From: Astropecten irregularis
Lineage: Eukaryota > Echinodermata > Asteroidea > Paxillosida > Astropectinidae
Direction: 5' to 3'
DNA: 64,000 nt
Assembly (NCBI GenBank): GCA_963971285.1
Contig: OZ020264.1
Span: forward strand, 13,220,431-13,284,430
Both the position numbers and the translations under genes were made by a program. Below are positions 1-11,538 of this stretch, in pieces (the stretch's first letter is position 1; each line of letters opens with the position of its first letter). The notes under the pieces were generated by a model, which was given only the letters and a program-made list of their open reading frames with translations, made no database searches and was not told the DNA's origin.

Positions 1-467
1 AGGAATTGAGCTCATTTAATTTCGATATTTCAGCAATTCCTGAGCATTTTTGGGCAAAGGTACAGTCGTATAAAATAGCGCCCTCATTCGACAGGTGTGT
101 TGTAATCATTTTCTGCTGTTTTCCACCACTCGCGGTATTCGTTTCATATACTAAGTTATAACTTTAATAAGAGAAGATCATACCTGTGTCATGATGAAAG
201 TAGCTGAATAAAGCTGAAGATCTTGTTGTTACCTCCAAGTACCACAGTGCAGAAAGAACTCTTGTCTTTTTCAAAGCATTATAAGGGTTGATGAACCTTC
301 AGGAGAGTTGTGTGCATTCACATAATGACCGATTATTCCTGCAAAATATGATGACATCGTGTACATGTATTCCATTAATGTCCGTATACCAAGACACAAT
401 CCTATTCAATTTTACATAATAATATGGAATATAATGGTGAGTAGCCGTGTCAGTCAGATAACATATA

Positions 468-570
468 AAATACAAAAATACAAGTAGCATATTGACTAAC
501 TAGAGCTTAAAAAGAGCTCATGCTCTTTTTAAACTCTGGTTAGTCAATATAGTGCTACTTGTATTTTATA
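468..570. repeat. Near-perfect inverted repeat (hairpin)
   Basis: Two arms of about 50 bp, centred near 520 on GAGCTCATGCTC, pair almost completely. The outer end reads AAAATACAAGTAGC and its complement GCTACTTGTATTTT. It could be a foldback element or MITE remnant. Confidence 0.75.
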
Positions 571-654
571 TTAAATAATATAGGACATTTTTACATTGAC
601 CAGCTACTACTGTACTGCGCATTACAAATCTATTTTTATCTCTGATCATTTGGT

Positions 655-895
655 CATAACTTACATTCTGAAACCATCTCAACTCCCTGTATGGGGAGTA
701 TACTGCCCCGGCTACTGTAAAGCGCACAAATGCTGATCAAGCACACAAAGCCATCTCTACCCTCACAGGTACTCATTTACACCTGACGGTGAAGAGGAGC
801 AACATGTTACAAAGAGGCTGGACTCGAACCCACAATCTGAAGATTGACCAGAAGACTTTGAGTTCAACAAGCCAGACCACTACGCCTCATCATCC
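655..895 (-). mobile_element. tRNA-derived SINE, family 2
   Basis: The segment matches 33785-34070 over most of its length (shared ACCATCTCAACTCCCTG, GAAGAGGAGCAA and GACTCGAACCCAC-type blocks). GGACTCGAACCCAC is the reverse complement of a Pol III B box, so the element lies in minus orientation. It is degenerate and not a functional tRNA. Confidence 0.6.
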
Positions 896-1760
896 CACAT
901 CGACCCATCCCCCCAACAATTTCTCAACACAGAAATTCCTCAGTTTGATTTTCATAATCATGCTTAGATTTTTCTCAGGTGAAATCTCGTCGGTTCTCCA
1001 TCCGAATCCTCCAGACGTTGGTTCCCTTGCAAGTTGTTTTTCTCTATATACGTTGAGTTTTGAATATTTCAGTTAGTCAGATTAATGGGTAAATTAATTA
1101 ATGGTTCAGTCAGTACCGTACCAGCAATAATCTATAAGATCACGACCAGGAGCCTACGATTCTACGGGCGGGCTAGGGGGGGGGGGGGGGGGGGGGGTCT
1201 TTGTCCCCGCCCCCAAAATGCAATTGAAAAATAAATGCTGGGAAATACTTGGATCTTATTTATACGCCAATTACTTGAAAAACACGCTGTAAGTATGCTA
1301 TAGGTTGCCATGCACTCCCATAAAAAAAAAGAAATTTTATACATGAAGTGTCTTGAATTATTTCTCCATGATTTAACATTCATTCTACCGGTTTTTCAAC
1401 AAAGTTATTTTCCCCAGGTATCATGGGCGAATGTAAAACCATGGGAAAACCACAGTGTGCTTTACTTTAGTAGGCGTCAGTGAAGTTCCGAACTCGAGTA
1501 CAAAAAAAGTATTGGACTTAAAAAATACATCCCGCTTGAAATAGATAGAGGGCGCCCTACTGACTTAGTGCTAGTGACTCTGTGAGGATATACAACAACC
1601 TGCAATGTAAAAAATCACTTGAAATGAAATATGCATTTTTTTATTGCTAATAATGATGCTCATAACCTATAACAGGAATGACACTTAATATTTTGTATTT
1701 TAGAAATTACCAAGTAATTAAGCAAATAAGTACAATGCATCTTTTTTACTTCAATGTACC

Positions 1761-2088
1761 TTAAAGTTAATAATTATCATACTTTGGTTTTTGTCAAAAA
1801 AAAAAAAGTAATGCAGATTTATGTGCAAAACTATCAAGGGAGATACAGTAACAGTCATCTGTGAAATTAGTTCCATACGTATACGGCGATAGTATTTATT
1901 AAGTCTTTTGACCATTATTTTTTTTCGTTAAAAGATCAAAATTACTTTTAGTCAATTGTTTGACTTTTTTCTTGATGAATACAGCAGTTATTAGGTATGT
2001 TTCTACAATCACCATCTTTTTTAAGCTATAGGTAAATCTGTGGAGATTTCTGTTTCTGTATGTTACCGAAGTATAATACTACCTTTAT
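1761..2088. mobile_element. MITE family A copy
   Basis: The ends TTAAAGKTAA..ATCATACTTTGGTTTTTG and ACCGAAGTATAATACTACCTTTA form terminal inverted repeats shared with copies at 17282, 22031, 23244 and 40134. It has no coding capacity. TTAA at the termini hints at piggyBac-type target choice, which is inference. Confidence 0.7.
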
Positions 2089-2544
2089 TGTTAAATTTAC
2101 AATTGCAATACTAAATCTAAAACATCAACATTCCCAGCAAATAAAAACACTTTGGAAAGCAAGCAACATAAAATTTGAAATATCTAACGCAGAACTTGAT
2201 AAAAGACACAATTGTTCGAAATGCAAGTTAAAGTCTACTCGACTGTTTTTGCTTAAAATGAAATACTGGCTCAAACTGGTTTTAATGAAGCATGTACTTT
2301 TCAGTCTTCTTCTTCTTTCTTCTGTTTTCTTTTGTATTTCTTATGTTTAATTTTATTACTTATTTATTTATTGTTTTTAATAGATAATCAAATAATGTGT
2401 AATACTCAAGTTATACTGAGTTAAATGGCCAATGATGATAAATGGTACTTGAATGAAAATCAAATAAGCTAATTAATAGCATGATAATGATATGTACACT
2501 CAAAGAAAAACACAAGAAAAGTGCTGGAGTGAGGGCAAGGACTA

Positions 2545-2726
2545 TATATACTAGGGCTAGGTCTAAGGCTTGGGATACAGGACTAAGGCTAGGTCTAGGG
2601 TTTGGGCTACAGGGCTAGGGCTAGGTCTTGGGTTTGGGCTACAGGACTATAGGGCTAGGTCTAGGGTTGAGGCTACAGGACTAGGGCTAGGTCTAGGTCT
2701 AGGGTTTGAGCTACAGGACTAGGGCT
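2545..2726. repeat. Minisatellite (CTAGGGCTAGGTCTAGGGTT-like)
   Basis: Irregular units of about 35-45 bp are built from CTAGGGCTAGGTCTAGGG and GGCTACAGGA blocks. It is rich in TAGGG but is not a telomere array because the spacing is irregular and TTAGGG is rare. Confidence 0.8.
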
Positions 2727-3009
2727 GTTCAACATACCATGTTATGAATTTATATGAAATGTAAAAAGACAAATGAATCAGCATATTATTGTACTTAATA
2801 TTTGTTAGCATGCGGAGTATTGCGGACACTAGTACAGTCAATATCAGAGCTGTATCTATAGTAAATAAATTCCTCGATGTACACATAATACCTTCACCTT
2901 TTAAAAAGGAAACAAAATTAAGGGTGCCATTATAGCAAAGTTCAATACTGTGGTGCAAGTTTGCTGATACTCAGCTGTTCAATTACTGTCTATGCAACTC
3001 AGCACAGAG

Positions 3010-3269
3010 AGGGCCCTTTTCCAAACCTCGGCTCCAGCTCAGGCTCCGGCTCCAGCTCCATTTCTTGGGTCAATTTTAAAATAACGGGTATCAAAATAGA
3101 GACTTTTGGCTGTGTTCGGAAGTAGATTCTCTGGTTTGAAAGGGAAAACGGAGCTTCAGCTTCAATGAAAACTCACAACCTCTATTTTCAGCACATGGAT
3201 GACGGAGCCGGAGCCGGAGCCGGAGCCGGAGCGGCGGAGCCGGAGCCGAGGTAATTGGAAAAGGGCCCA
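3010..3269. mobile_element. MITE family C copy with expanded GGAGCC tract
   Basis: Related to 39355-39590, 47963-48200 and 58961-59186 (shared AATAACGGGTATCAAAATAGAG and GGAAGTAGAT cores). The outer ends GGGCCCTTTTCCAA and TTGGAAAAGGGCCC are complementary. The right arm carries a GGAGCC hexamer expansion at about 3203-3245. It ends 24 bp from the stop codon of the TRIM gene. Confidence 0.7.
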
Positions 3270-3293
3270 GTGTGAAGTTCACACTGCTGATCT

Positions 3294-4694
3294 CTACGAC
3301 CAATCATGACCTCCACGACCCTGATAGCCTCCACGACCTTGCTGACCTCCACGACCTTGCTGACCTCCACGGCCTTGCTGACCTCCACGGCCTTGCTGAC
3401 CTCCACGGCCTTGCTGACCTCCACGACCTTGCTGACCTCCGCGACCTTGCTGACCTCCGCGAATTTGCTGACCTCCGCGACCTTGCTGACCTCCACAACC
3501 CTGCTGACCTCCACGACCTTGCTGACCTCTACGACCTCCATGACCTCGCTGACCTCCACGACCTTGTTGATTATCTGTGCTTGTACCTTCACCACGATTA
3601 CCAGAGCGCTTACGATCGTAATAACGCTGATACCAACCACCAGCTCTCCGCTCTTGCATTGGCATCTGTTGAGGCATGCTAGGAGGGATAGAAGGAGAGG
3701 GCTGAGTGGATGGATCAGACGTGGGCTCTGGAAGACTCACACCTCCATCACTCTGCTGCCTCTTTGCCTTCTTCCTGTTTTTCTTTTGTGGCGTACTGGA
3801 GCTGTCCAGGTTGATGACAATTGGCCAATTTGGGATGTCTTCAGATGCCCCAACAAAAACAGGGAACTGCACTTGCTCTGGCTTGTCCAGTATCTCATCC
3901 TGTTGATCTCTCAGGGAGGTCATGCTCTTGATGAGGCCCTTGGAGTGATGCAGAGTATCGGTCTTGGTGGCTTCGTTGTTCAGATCATAGAGGACTGCGA
4001 TCTCCTCCTCGAGGTCTACAGAAAAGGTCTCAATCACTTCTGCCTTGGTCCGCAGCATCTCCATGCCAGCCTCTCGACACTTCTCAATCTCTTCGATCAC
4101 CTGATCGCAGCGCTGGTTCAGTCTGACCTCTGTGGACTCCAAGATGTCCATTGACTTTTTGGCCAGCTTGACCACTCTCGTGGTCATCTGAATCTCTTTG
4201 TCATTCAGCTTGCGCCTCCAAGTGAATGCCTCGTCAAGGTTCATGCATTTGTGCTCCGGTCTAGGGTGGTCCACAACGGTGCAATCACGGCAAATCAGAA
4301 CCTCACACGACGAGCAGTAGAATTTCTTCAGCTCCTTGTGCACCTCACAAACTGTCAACTCACCGTCCTCAGCTTCAGGTGCCTCTGTCACCACACCTTC
4401 CCCAGACACCTCATCGGGAGTGACCTTCGATTGGAGCTGAGGCAGGGCCTCCAGGAGGCTCACCAGGGCGAAATTGGTGTTGAGGGCGGCGATGCCCTTG
4501 GCTGGAACGGGGGTCTTCTTGCGACACAGCGGGCAGGCCACCACGGGGTTCTGCGACTGCTCGGAGTCGAAAAGCAACTCCAGACATTTCAGACAGAATG
4601 TGTGACCACAATTCAGCAGTTTAGGGTCAGTCAGCTGGTCTGTGCAGACCGCACATTCTAGCTGGTCAGCTACGTCGATGGATGAAACCGACAT
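3294..4694 (-). CDS. TRIM-family RING/B-box protein with Gly/Arg-rich repeat tail
   Basis: Single-exon protein of 466 residues. An N-terminal RING finger (about residues 14-57: CxxC, CGHTFC, CxxC, CPLC) is followed by a B-box at about 116-150 (CxxH, CxxC, CxxC, HPRPEHKC), then a probable coiled coil to about 260. This is the RBCC order of TRIM proteins, which are usually E3 ubiquitin ligases. There is no NHL, filamin or SPRY domain. The C-terminal third is low-complexity, with a run of about 15 RGGQQG-type hexapeptides (residues about 374-463) ending in HDWS. RGG repeats in other families bind RNA, so a link between RNA binding and ubiquitin ligation is possible but inferred. The start is chosen because the RING begins 13 residues after the ATG at 4692-4694 and no earlier in-frame ATG fits. 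It is transcribed divergently from the RRM gene at 7614. The repeat array is probably length-polymorphic. Confidence 0.88.
   Translation of the reverse strand: MSVSSIDVADQLECAVCTDQLTDPKLLNCGHTFCLKCLELLFDSEQSQNPVVACPLCRKKTPVPAKGIAALNTNFALVSLLEALPQLQSKVTPDEVSGEGVVTEAPEAEDGELTVCEVHKELKKFYCSSCEVLICRDCTVVDHPRPEHKCMNLDEAFTWRRKLNDKEIQMTTRVVKLAKKSMDILESTEVRLNQRCDQVIEEIEKCREAGMEMLRTKAEVIETFSVDLEEEIAVLYDLNNEATKTDTLHHSKGLIKSMTSLRDQQDEILDKPEQVQFPVFVGASEDIPNWPIVINLDSSSTPQKKNRKKAKRQQSDGGVSLPEPTSDPSTQPSPSIPPSMPQQMPMQERRAGGWYQRYYDRKRSGNRGEGTSTDNQQGRGGQRGHGGRRGQQGRGGQQGCGGQQGRGGQQIRGGQQGRGGQQGRGGQQGRGGQQGRGGQQGRGGQQGRGGQQGRGGYQGRGGHDWS
3306..3560 (-). repeat. 18-bp coding minisatellite inside the TRIM gene
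   Basis: Tandem 18-bp units of the type CCTTGCTGACCTCCACGA encode GGQQGR on the minus strand. About 14 units are present with few differences, mostly A/G changes at Arg codons. It also creates long spurious open frames in the other reading frames. Confidence 0.9.
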
Positions 4695-5093
4695 TGTGAA
4701 CGTAGTTCAACACTATAATTACTAGTACAAGTAGGGGCCTACTCAAGAAATGCGCGCAGAATACATACCATGTATAATGTCATGAATGTACAGTATGTTG
4801 TGTGAACACGTACATGTACATTATCGCGTTGACGCTCCCACAAATCTGACGTCATCATTGGGGCCGGGACGAAGGTCAAGTTTAGTGTCACACTCGCTAT
4901 GCTTGGTTCCAGACGTTCTATTCGGATCGATCGTAAGGATTATTTTTTTTTTTGTGAAATGACGCCAGCTCCAAAATAATAAATCATGATCAGCTAGTAT
5001 GACATGTTGACTTAGTCCGGCGGTCGGATAATGATCAGGACTGTAGTCTCACTTGCACAATATCTAGTCTTAATTGTTGTGAACTTGGGATAA

Positions 5094-5380
5094 ATTTTGA
5101 AATTTTTCCGCCTGAACTTATGATGGTGTATTTATCCAGAAATTAGTAAAACAACGACCGACATTTGTTTTGATCTTTTAAAAGATCAAAAATAAAAGAG
5201 AAAAGACTTCGGAAATACTATGGCCGTTTTTCACTGTTTTCTCAAAAACGGATGCATGGGCACCTTGCCGTATGGCACTGAAATGTTCACAGATTACTTT
5301 TACTGTATCTTCCTTTAAATTTTTGCCCATTAATCTGTATTTCTTTGACAAAAACCAAAGTATGATCAAATTACCTTTAA
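5094..5380. mobile_element. MITE family A copy, 5' truncated
   Basis: Right end CAAAGTATGATCAAATTACCTTTAA and internal GATCTTTTAAAAGATC palindrome match other family A copies. The left terminal repeat is missing. Confidence 0.65.
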
Positions 5381-5827
5381 TCATTTTTTCATTCAGAAAA
5401 AAACCCTCGATCTAGACTAAGGGGCCTATAATTATACCGATCGAGACAGTACGACTTATTATTTCTTCCACTAATATCAAAAGTCGACATTTGGCGAGAT
5501 AAATCAAGCGGATACCTAGATACACTGTAATTATGTCGAATGTCACTGAAGTGTCGTAATTATGTCGTATGTGCTGAAGTGTCTGGGTCAGGCGCAGTTC
5601 TAGAGTCAAAATTTTGGGGGGCTAGAAGAGCCATTATTTTATTTTTTTTTTGGGGGGGGGCTAGAAGACCCAATATTTTGGGTTCTTCTAACAATCGCTT
5701 CAACTATGTCTTATTAGGGGTCGAAAAACATGCACATTATAGCCAACACAACGCGTTTTTCATGTAATTGGCGCTTAATAACTGAAAAAAAATCCAGTAT
5801 TTTCACGAATTTTTTTTTTTCACTTGC

Positions 5828-5859
<32 letters not shown>

Positions 5860-6095
5860 GCTAGACAAAATTTTTTGGGGACTACAGCCCCCTATAGCCC
5901 CCCCCCCTTGAACCTCGCCTGGTCTGGGTGATATACGTCATCATGTGATGTTCCGCACTGGGAATAAAATTAACTAGTATACACTGCCGTGCATGGCCGC
6001 CGCGTGATTACTGAGATGGTGGAATATACTTCATTTATTAGTGTTGATGAAGAATTAATTAAAATGATCCTGTCACTCCCTTGATTGATTAATGC

Positions 6096-6470
6096 TTAAA
6101 GGGATGGTACAGAACTGGTGTTTGCGACAAAACCGTTGCTGACAGTGAAAGCACATTATGTAATCCATCATATACCTTAACTGACAAACCTGTAGAAGTT
6201 TGAGGTCAATCAGCCATCTGGGTCACGAGAAAATAGTGAAAACTCGTGTACGGAGAACTGTACACATTTCAACGAATGAATAAAACGCTTCGAAGCGATT
6301 TATTCCAATCGGAAAATAGTTTCATTTATTTCTCAACGAATATGGCATTTCAGACAAAAACATTTCATGGGATGTTTTTTCCTATCATCACCATTATACT
6401 GTGTAAGTTTTATGTGAATCTGTGATTATGAAGTGTATTTTGTCTTACCAATTCTGTACCCTCCCTTTAA
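6096..6470. mobile_element. MITE, TTAAAGGG variant of family A
   Basis: Terminal inverted repeats: left TTAAAGGGATGGTACAGAAC, right the complement of TTAAAGGGAGGGTACAGAAT. About 375 bp, no open frame. Internal ATCATCACCAT blocks resemble family A, so it is a related subfamily. Confidence 0.7.
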
Positions 6471-7360
6471 TAGAACGAATACAACATTTTTCAGAATTAA
6501 ATGACTTCATTTTAATTAGAGACCACAATCTGGCCTAGCCTCACACATGCAGCTATTCAGACGTTCAATAGAGGAGAACATTAACATTGAGAGAGAAATG
6601 AAAATGAATTTTAAAAAAATGGAATAAAAATAATGATGAGGTTTTTTTTCAGAACTGAGGCTGGAATCAACTTAGTGCAAAGCATGCAAAAGCATTCAAT
6701 AAATTATGTCAATCATTTCAAAATGTGTAAGCACAACGGTTGTTTATTTTGTAGTTCCATCGACATTGAAATTTGAAACCAATAAATATACATCATTATT
6801 ATTTTGAAGTAGACTTCACAGAAAAGTGAATCGGGCTTGACTGAAATCGAGACTACCCACCCTCTGACTCTCCACGTACCGACGACTGGTGGCGCTATTT
6901 AGTCAACATGTACTGGTACCCTGACAAACTATGCTTCAATCAGCGCAAAATTATATGGTTACCAGTGTAAGCTCTTCTCCATGCACGCACGATGCGGATA
7001 ACACGTGTGTAATACTTTAACTAGCTAACTTCACGAAGATCGCCGAGATATTAGTGAGAAGGTAATGTATTTTACTCTCGATTGCACTTGATTATTACAT
7101 GAACGTTTGAGGAATGAATGCAGTATCCTTCATGATATTAAATACACGACTGTTGTGTTGGTGATACGAACTGTTAGATTCACACAACTTCACACAGCAC
7201 AGGCTGAGCGAGGCTCCCCACACATGATCACACAGCACATAATTCTAACACGGTATAAGGGGGGCCTATCCTACGTAGGACTGCAATGGCAATGCATAAG
7301 TCCAGCGATTGATAGTAAATTAGGCCTACGATGAGTTTGGTGAAATCGACCTTAGGGTCC

Positions 7361-7412
7361 GATTTCACTAACGCTTTGCGATCATCGCTAAAGCCCAAAT
7401 CCATGCACTAAA
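7361..7412. mobile_element. MITE family D fragment
   Basis: GATTTCACTAACGCTTTGCGATCATCGCTAAAGCCCAAATCC-type half element matching one arm of 34209-34352 and 11406-11538. Only one arm remains. Confidence 0.5.
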
Positions 7413-7613
7413 TTCGTCGGATTTGTGTTTGTTTTATGGTGCACATCACTGTGCGTAGACTTAACACTCAGAACCTTAATAAACTGTAATAAATTCTAAT
7501 ACTTTGTATATTTATCTCCTTTTATTTTTGACCTGCAGTTGGATATACTCTAAGATATACGTGTTAGTGAGTGTACTCTAGGTTTCTGCCGTGGTATTGA
7601 ACATTCTCTCAGC

Positions 7614-10600
7614 ATGTTGACAAGAGGGAGGAAGTCTAAAGGCAAGCCAGAAGATGATTTGGCCAAGAATTTGTTCTCCGGCAGCCAATCGGAGACTGGG
7701 AGTGGGGATGACGGCAGTCCAGTGAAAACTGCTCCACAGAAAACGCCCAAGAAAACGCCCAAGAAAACACCCAAGAAAACACCCAAGAAAACCCTGAAGG
7801 AAGCACCCAAGGAAGTACCCAAGGAAGCACCAGCATCTTCTAAAAAGGAATCTTTCGTGAAGGACTCTGAGCAGAACGGCACAGAGGAGAAGCAAGACCC
7901 ACCGGCCATAACTCCCAGACAGGTTGAGAAGTCCGCCAAGCCAAAGTCCAAGAAGAAACTTGCTAAGGAAGAGCGGAGAGCACCCGATTCAGGTCAAGCC
8001 GACCCCGAGATGATGGCCAGTGACGATGGTGTCATCACTTTTAACCTTGAGGCTAAAAGCGCCAAGAAAGCATCAAAGACCCCACGGACTGATCCACGTT
8101 CCAAGATGCCTGGGAAGTCTGGTAAGAAGCAGAGCCAAGCTGCCAGCCCTCACGAGAGGAAAGAGAAATCAGAAGAAGTTAAGACTCCCCTGACAAAGAA
8201 GCTGGATTCCGGGGCGAAGGATCCTAAGAAGACTGAGAGTGTGCCGGGTAGTGAGGATGCTGCTGTGGAAACGGCAGCTGTGAAGACGCCCAGTGAGACG
8301 CAACCTAGGGAGAAATCTGGAAAGAAAGGGAAAGCCAGGAAGAGAAAGTCGCCGCATCAGGAAAATAACGTCCCAGCGAAGAAGTCGTTCAAATCAGGTA
8401 AATGGATGCCTGGCCAAGTCTTTGCCAACTGTGCACTGGTTACCATCCAGAGCAATAGTTATTTATTAACACGGGTTACCAGCAAAACACGGGTTACCAG
8501 CAAAACACTGGTTATCAGCAAAACACTGGTTACCAGCAAAACACTGGTTATCAGCTAAAACACTGGTAATCAGCCAAAACACTGGTTACCAGCCAAATAC
8601 TGGTTATCAACTAAAACAATGGTTACCAGCGAAATATTGGTTACCAGCCAATGATGAACATGTACTGCCTGCAACTGGTCCCCTGTCAGGAATACATGTA
8701 TACTGAGCACAGCATTTCCCATTAAAACTAATGACAATATTTAACATTTGCTTCTCATTCCAGACAAGGATATATTTTTCTACTGTGGCAACCTGCCACC
8801 TGGCGTGACCCAGGAAACGCTGCGATTCTACTTTGAAGAAGAAGGCATCAACCCCAAGGTGACTCTTCACAAGCTGAGGAAACAGGACGACAGACCAAAA
8901 CAAAGACTGTCATCCAAAGAGAAGAAATACAAGAAGAACGTGATGAAGGCCGCTAAATCAATGTAATCACTATTTCCATTGTTACGTTTTGTTAATATGT
9001 TTACAAAAGATTCTCAACTGACGTGCCCCTCGTTCCCCACCATCATGACCATGGGTTTCACTGCTGGACCCCTATGGGGCCCTTCAGCTGGTCCTTGGAG
9101 TGACGCCACGGTTGTATGCTCGCTACACATGTTTGTTGTTTGAGCATGAGCAATTACAAATATGAAAATTGGAACTTGGACTTAATTCCCTGAGAACCCC
9201 AGATTCATAGGTTTCATTTCGGCAGCCCAGTGTCTGACTAGAATCGACAGCAGTGCTTAGCTCTGCTACTTCAAATCCTTGCCTGACAAGAACCTTCAGA
9301 GAAACATTTGATACCGCTGCCAGGAAGCAATTTATTGAAGGGATATGGCATGATGTACAGTGTAGTGAAGGTCACAGAACATCAATGACATTGTTGATCC
9401 AACATGCTAACAGGTTGTCACACCTGTTATGACAGTTTGAGTTCAATCAACCAGCAAGCGCTCTTGAGTCAAGGAAAATTTTGACAATATGAATCAAATA
9501 TGTTTGCTTTACATACGAACTGCAAGTGAGCAAAACAGTTGATAGATTTCCCTAATAAACATGTAACTATTTGAAATAAGCTGAAAAACTGCAATATATG
9601 TATATGTACCGGTAAATCTTTGAACATTTCTCTGTTTTAAATCTCCCTTTTTGCAGCTATGCAAGGGTCATCGTCAAAACAGAGGAGGAAGCTTTGAAAA
9701 TGTCTGCACTCAACGGTGTCAGTATGCCATCTCCATCCAATTTAGACGTCGAGACGGAACTCAAGATTGTCAGGAGACTGCCAAGACCTGAAGAGTGTAA
9801 GTTTGAGCGCCACAGAACACTCTCCTGTTGTATGTAGCAGGCCAAAAATTGAGCAAGCAGTTATACCCTACAGTACTTTACAAAACTCCCTGCTGCATGA
9901 GGTAACCCTCCTAGTGGCAGGGCAGTTATTGAGCAAGCAGTTATACCCTACAGTACCTTACAGACTCCCTGCTGCATGAGGTAACCCTCCTAGTGGCAGG
10001 GCAGTTATTGAGCAAGCTGTCTGACCCTACAATACCTTACAGACTCCCTGCTGCATAAGGTAACCCTCCTAGTGACAGGGCAGTTATTGAGCAAGCAGTC
10101 TGACCATACAATACCTTACAGACTCCCTGCTGCATAAGGGAAACAAATTTCAATGTTTTGCTTTTTTCAATACAGCTGCTTACAAGGTGTACATCGGTGG
10201 TCTGAATCAGAAGATTAATGATGAGGAGCTGAAGCTGTATTTAGAGAGCCGTGACATCAAACCCAAAATGGTTGTCGTCATTCGCTCACAGCCATCACAA
10301 AAGTCCAAAAGGTATGATGTTTGCTTTGACCATCTAGGATAATAAAGGAGTCTTGAATCAAGACTAGATGACAAAGGAGTCTTGAATCAAGGCTTGATGA
10401 TAAAGGAGTCTTGAATCAAGGCTAGATGACAAAGGAGTCTTGAATCAAGGCTAGATGGTAAAGGAGGCTTGAAAAAAGACAAACAAGAATAAGTCAACCG
10501 AACAAAGATAATTGACTATAAGGGACACCACCAACATAGGGCTGGATAGCTCAGTTGGTAAGAGCGCCAGTAAGGTATTCCAAAGGTTGCTGGTACGAAT

Positions 10601-11354
10601 CCCTCTGCAGTCAATTTTTCTTTGTTCACTTTTCAAAGACTGAAGAACGTCAAGTCGAAGTTCTCTTTTAAAAAAGGACAGAAAATGTGCTAAAGCGAAT
10701 TCCTGTTGCATGTTCAAACATGGTCAGTGCTGTTTGAAAGAAAATTTAAAAATAGGGACTACAAAATAATCAAGATCCAATGCAGACTACATGTACATGA
10801 TAACCGGTCTTGATTCAAGACTGGATAGTTAGTATAGAAAAAAAGAAGTTATTCACGTGATGTCATTGGCTCTCAAGTACAATTATTGCACACGCGAAAC
10901 AATTGGCTTCAGTGCACACGCAACGTACAGTGTCCTACGGGTAACCATGGACAACATAGAAAAGCTTGACGGCCAATCACATGATTTTATGACGTCGGTG
11001 AATAACCTTTATTCTGGAATCGGTACTAAATGAAAATTTAAGTCTTGAATCAAGACTAGACAGTACCCAGTCTTGAATCTAGTCAAAGTTGTACAAGCTG
11101 AATATTTCTGGTTATTATGCTATTCATGCTGTATATCACTTACAAACCAGTCTCGCATTTCTAAGTTTCTAATACTTAGTAATTTCCATGCATCTTAGAT
11201 TCTGAATGCGTATTTTGTTTTATCTAGGTATGGTTTTGCGTGGTTTGAATCTGTTTCTGACGCTGACAAAGCAGTAGACCTCCCTGATCCAGAGCTGCGT
11301 CACCGCCCTCTGAAAATCCAGCACAGCTTCAAGAAGAAGTTCAAGAATGCGTAG
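7614..11354 (+). CDS. Lys-rich protein with two RRM domains (nucleolar type likely)
   Basis: Five exons: 7614-8397, 8764-8962, 9657-9796, 10176-10311 and 11228-11354. All introns are GT-AG and phases agree, giving 461 residues. Exon 1 encodes a charged low-complexity region with a TPKK-type repeat (about residues 43-70), as in nucleolin-like and other nucleolar proteins. RRM1 spans about 264-355, with RNP2-like YCGNLP and an RNP1-like SIYARVIV split by intron 2. RRM2 spans about 377-450, with VYIGGL and RYGFAWF split by intron 4. The C-terminus is basic (KKKFKNA). RRMs bind single-stranded RNA, so a role in nuclear or nucleolar RNA processing is likely. The exact orthologue is not recognised; RBM34/Nop12-like or nucleolin-like are possibilities. 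Reading straight through exon 1 into intron 1 gives a longer open frame of minisatellite, which is not coding. The ATG is the first in frame and follows a short leader. Confidence 0.85.
8465..8660. repeat. Minisatellite in intron 1 of the RRM gene
   Basis: About ten tandem units of 18-20 bp of the type AACACTGGTTACCAGCAA, alternating TTACC and TTATC. It prolongs the reading frame of exon 1 artificially. Confidence 0.85.
9846..10140. repeat. Tandem repeat of about 85 bp in intron 3 of the RRM gene
   Basis: Three to four units, each with GAGCAAGCAGTTATACCCTA, ACAGACTCCCTGCTGCAT and AGGTAACCCTCCTAGTG blocks. The array ends 35 bp before exon 4. Confidence 0.85.
10330..10462. repeat. Minisatellite of about 30 bp in intron 4
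   Basis: Four units of AAAGGAGTCTTGAATCAAGG followed by CTAGATGA. The motif TCTTGAATCAAGACTAGA recurs singly near 11042-11066, suggesting the array grew from a local sequence. Confidence 0.85.
10485..10650 (+). mobile_element. tRNA-derived SINE, family 1
   Basis: The tRNA-like head has an A-box/D-arm (TAGCTCAGTTGGTAAGAGC) and a B box (GGTACGAATCC), followed by a tail ending TTCTTTGTTCACTTTTCAA that is shared with 13871 and 23737. The acceptor stem cannot close, so it is not a working tRNA gene. Confidence 0.75.
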
Positions 11355-11405
11355 ACGTTCCCATGATGTCTTGGTAACGTGGTATCGCGAACCAAGAGGA
11401 GGCTA

Positions 11406-11538
11406 GGGGCTGATGTCACTAATGCTTTGCGATCAACGTTAAACCCAAATCCACCGCTACGCAAAGTAGCGATCGATTTTCCGTTTAGTGATGGATTTGG
11501 GCTTTAGCGATAATGCAAAGCTATAGTGAAATCACCCC
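11406..11538. mobile_element. MITE family D (foldback, GATTTCACT ends)
   Basis: The left arm has CAAACCCAAATCC-type sequence and the right arm GGATTTGGGCTTTAGCG, forming a long hairpin with ends GGGGCTGATGTCACT and AGTGAAATCACCCC. Related copy at 34209. Confidence 0.7.

Larger units (their letters stand above)
1..3009. other. Gene-free repeat-rich region
   Basis: No credible coding exon was seen. The interval holds a hairpin, a tRNA-derived SINE, a G-homopolymer near 1176-1197, an inverted-repeat element and a minisatellite, listed separately. Short open frames here have no domain, no signal peptide and low-complexity composition. Confidence 0.6.
4695..7613. other. Divergent intergenic region between the TRIM and RRM genes
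   Basis: It contains MITE copies (5094-5380 and 6096-6470), a region of poly-G and CTAGA-type low complexity (about 5610-5910, G-run at 5839-5860) and a family D fragment near 7361-7412. No convincing exon was seen. Promoters of the two flanking genes must lie here, but no clear TATA box or initiator can be assigned. Confidence 0.55.

Noticed and set aside
2545..2726. Interstitial telomere or CRISPR-like array
   Set aside because: Irregular TAGGG-rich minisatellite; no regular repeat/spacer pattern, and the genome is eukaryotic.
3306..4154. Long plus-strand frame opposite the TRIM gene
   Set aside because: It is the antisense shadow of the RGG repeat and coiled-coil coding sequence; low complexity and no domain.
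5610..5910. Coding frame 5540-5767
   Set aside because: Driven by poly-G/T low complexity; G-runs of this kind are also sequencing-error prone.
7550..7951. Minus-strand frames opposite RRM exon 1
   Set aside because: Shadow of the Lys/Pro repeat, with repeated VFLGVFLG residues.
8398..8558. Extension of RRM exon 1 through a minisatellite
   Set aside because: A GTAAAT donor at 8398 and phase-matched exon 2 are a better explanation.
10541..10620. tRNA gene
   Set aside because: A and B boxes are present but no closed acceptor stem; the same sequence recurs with a common tail, so it is a SINE.
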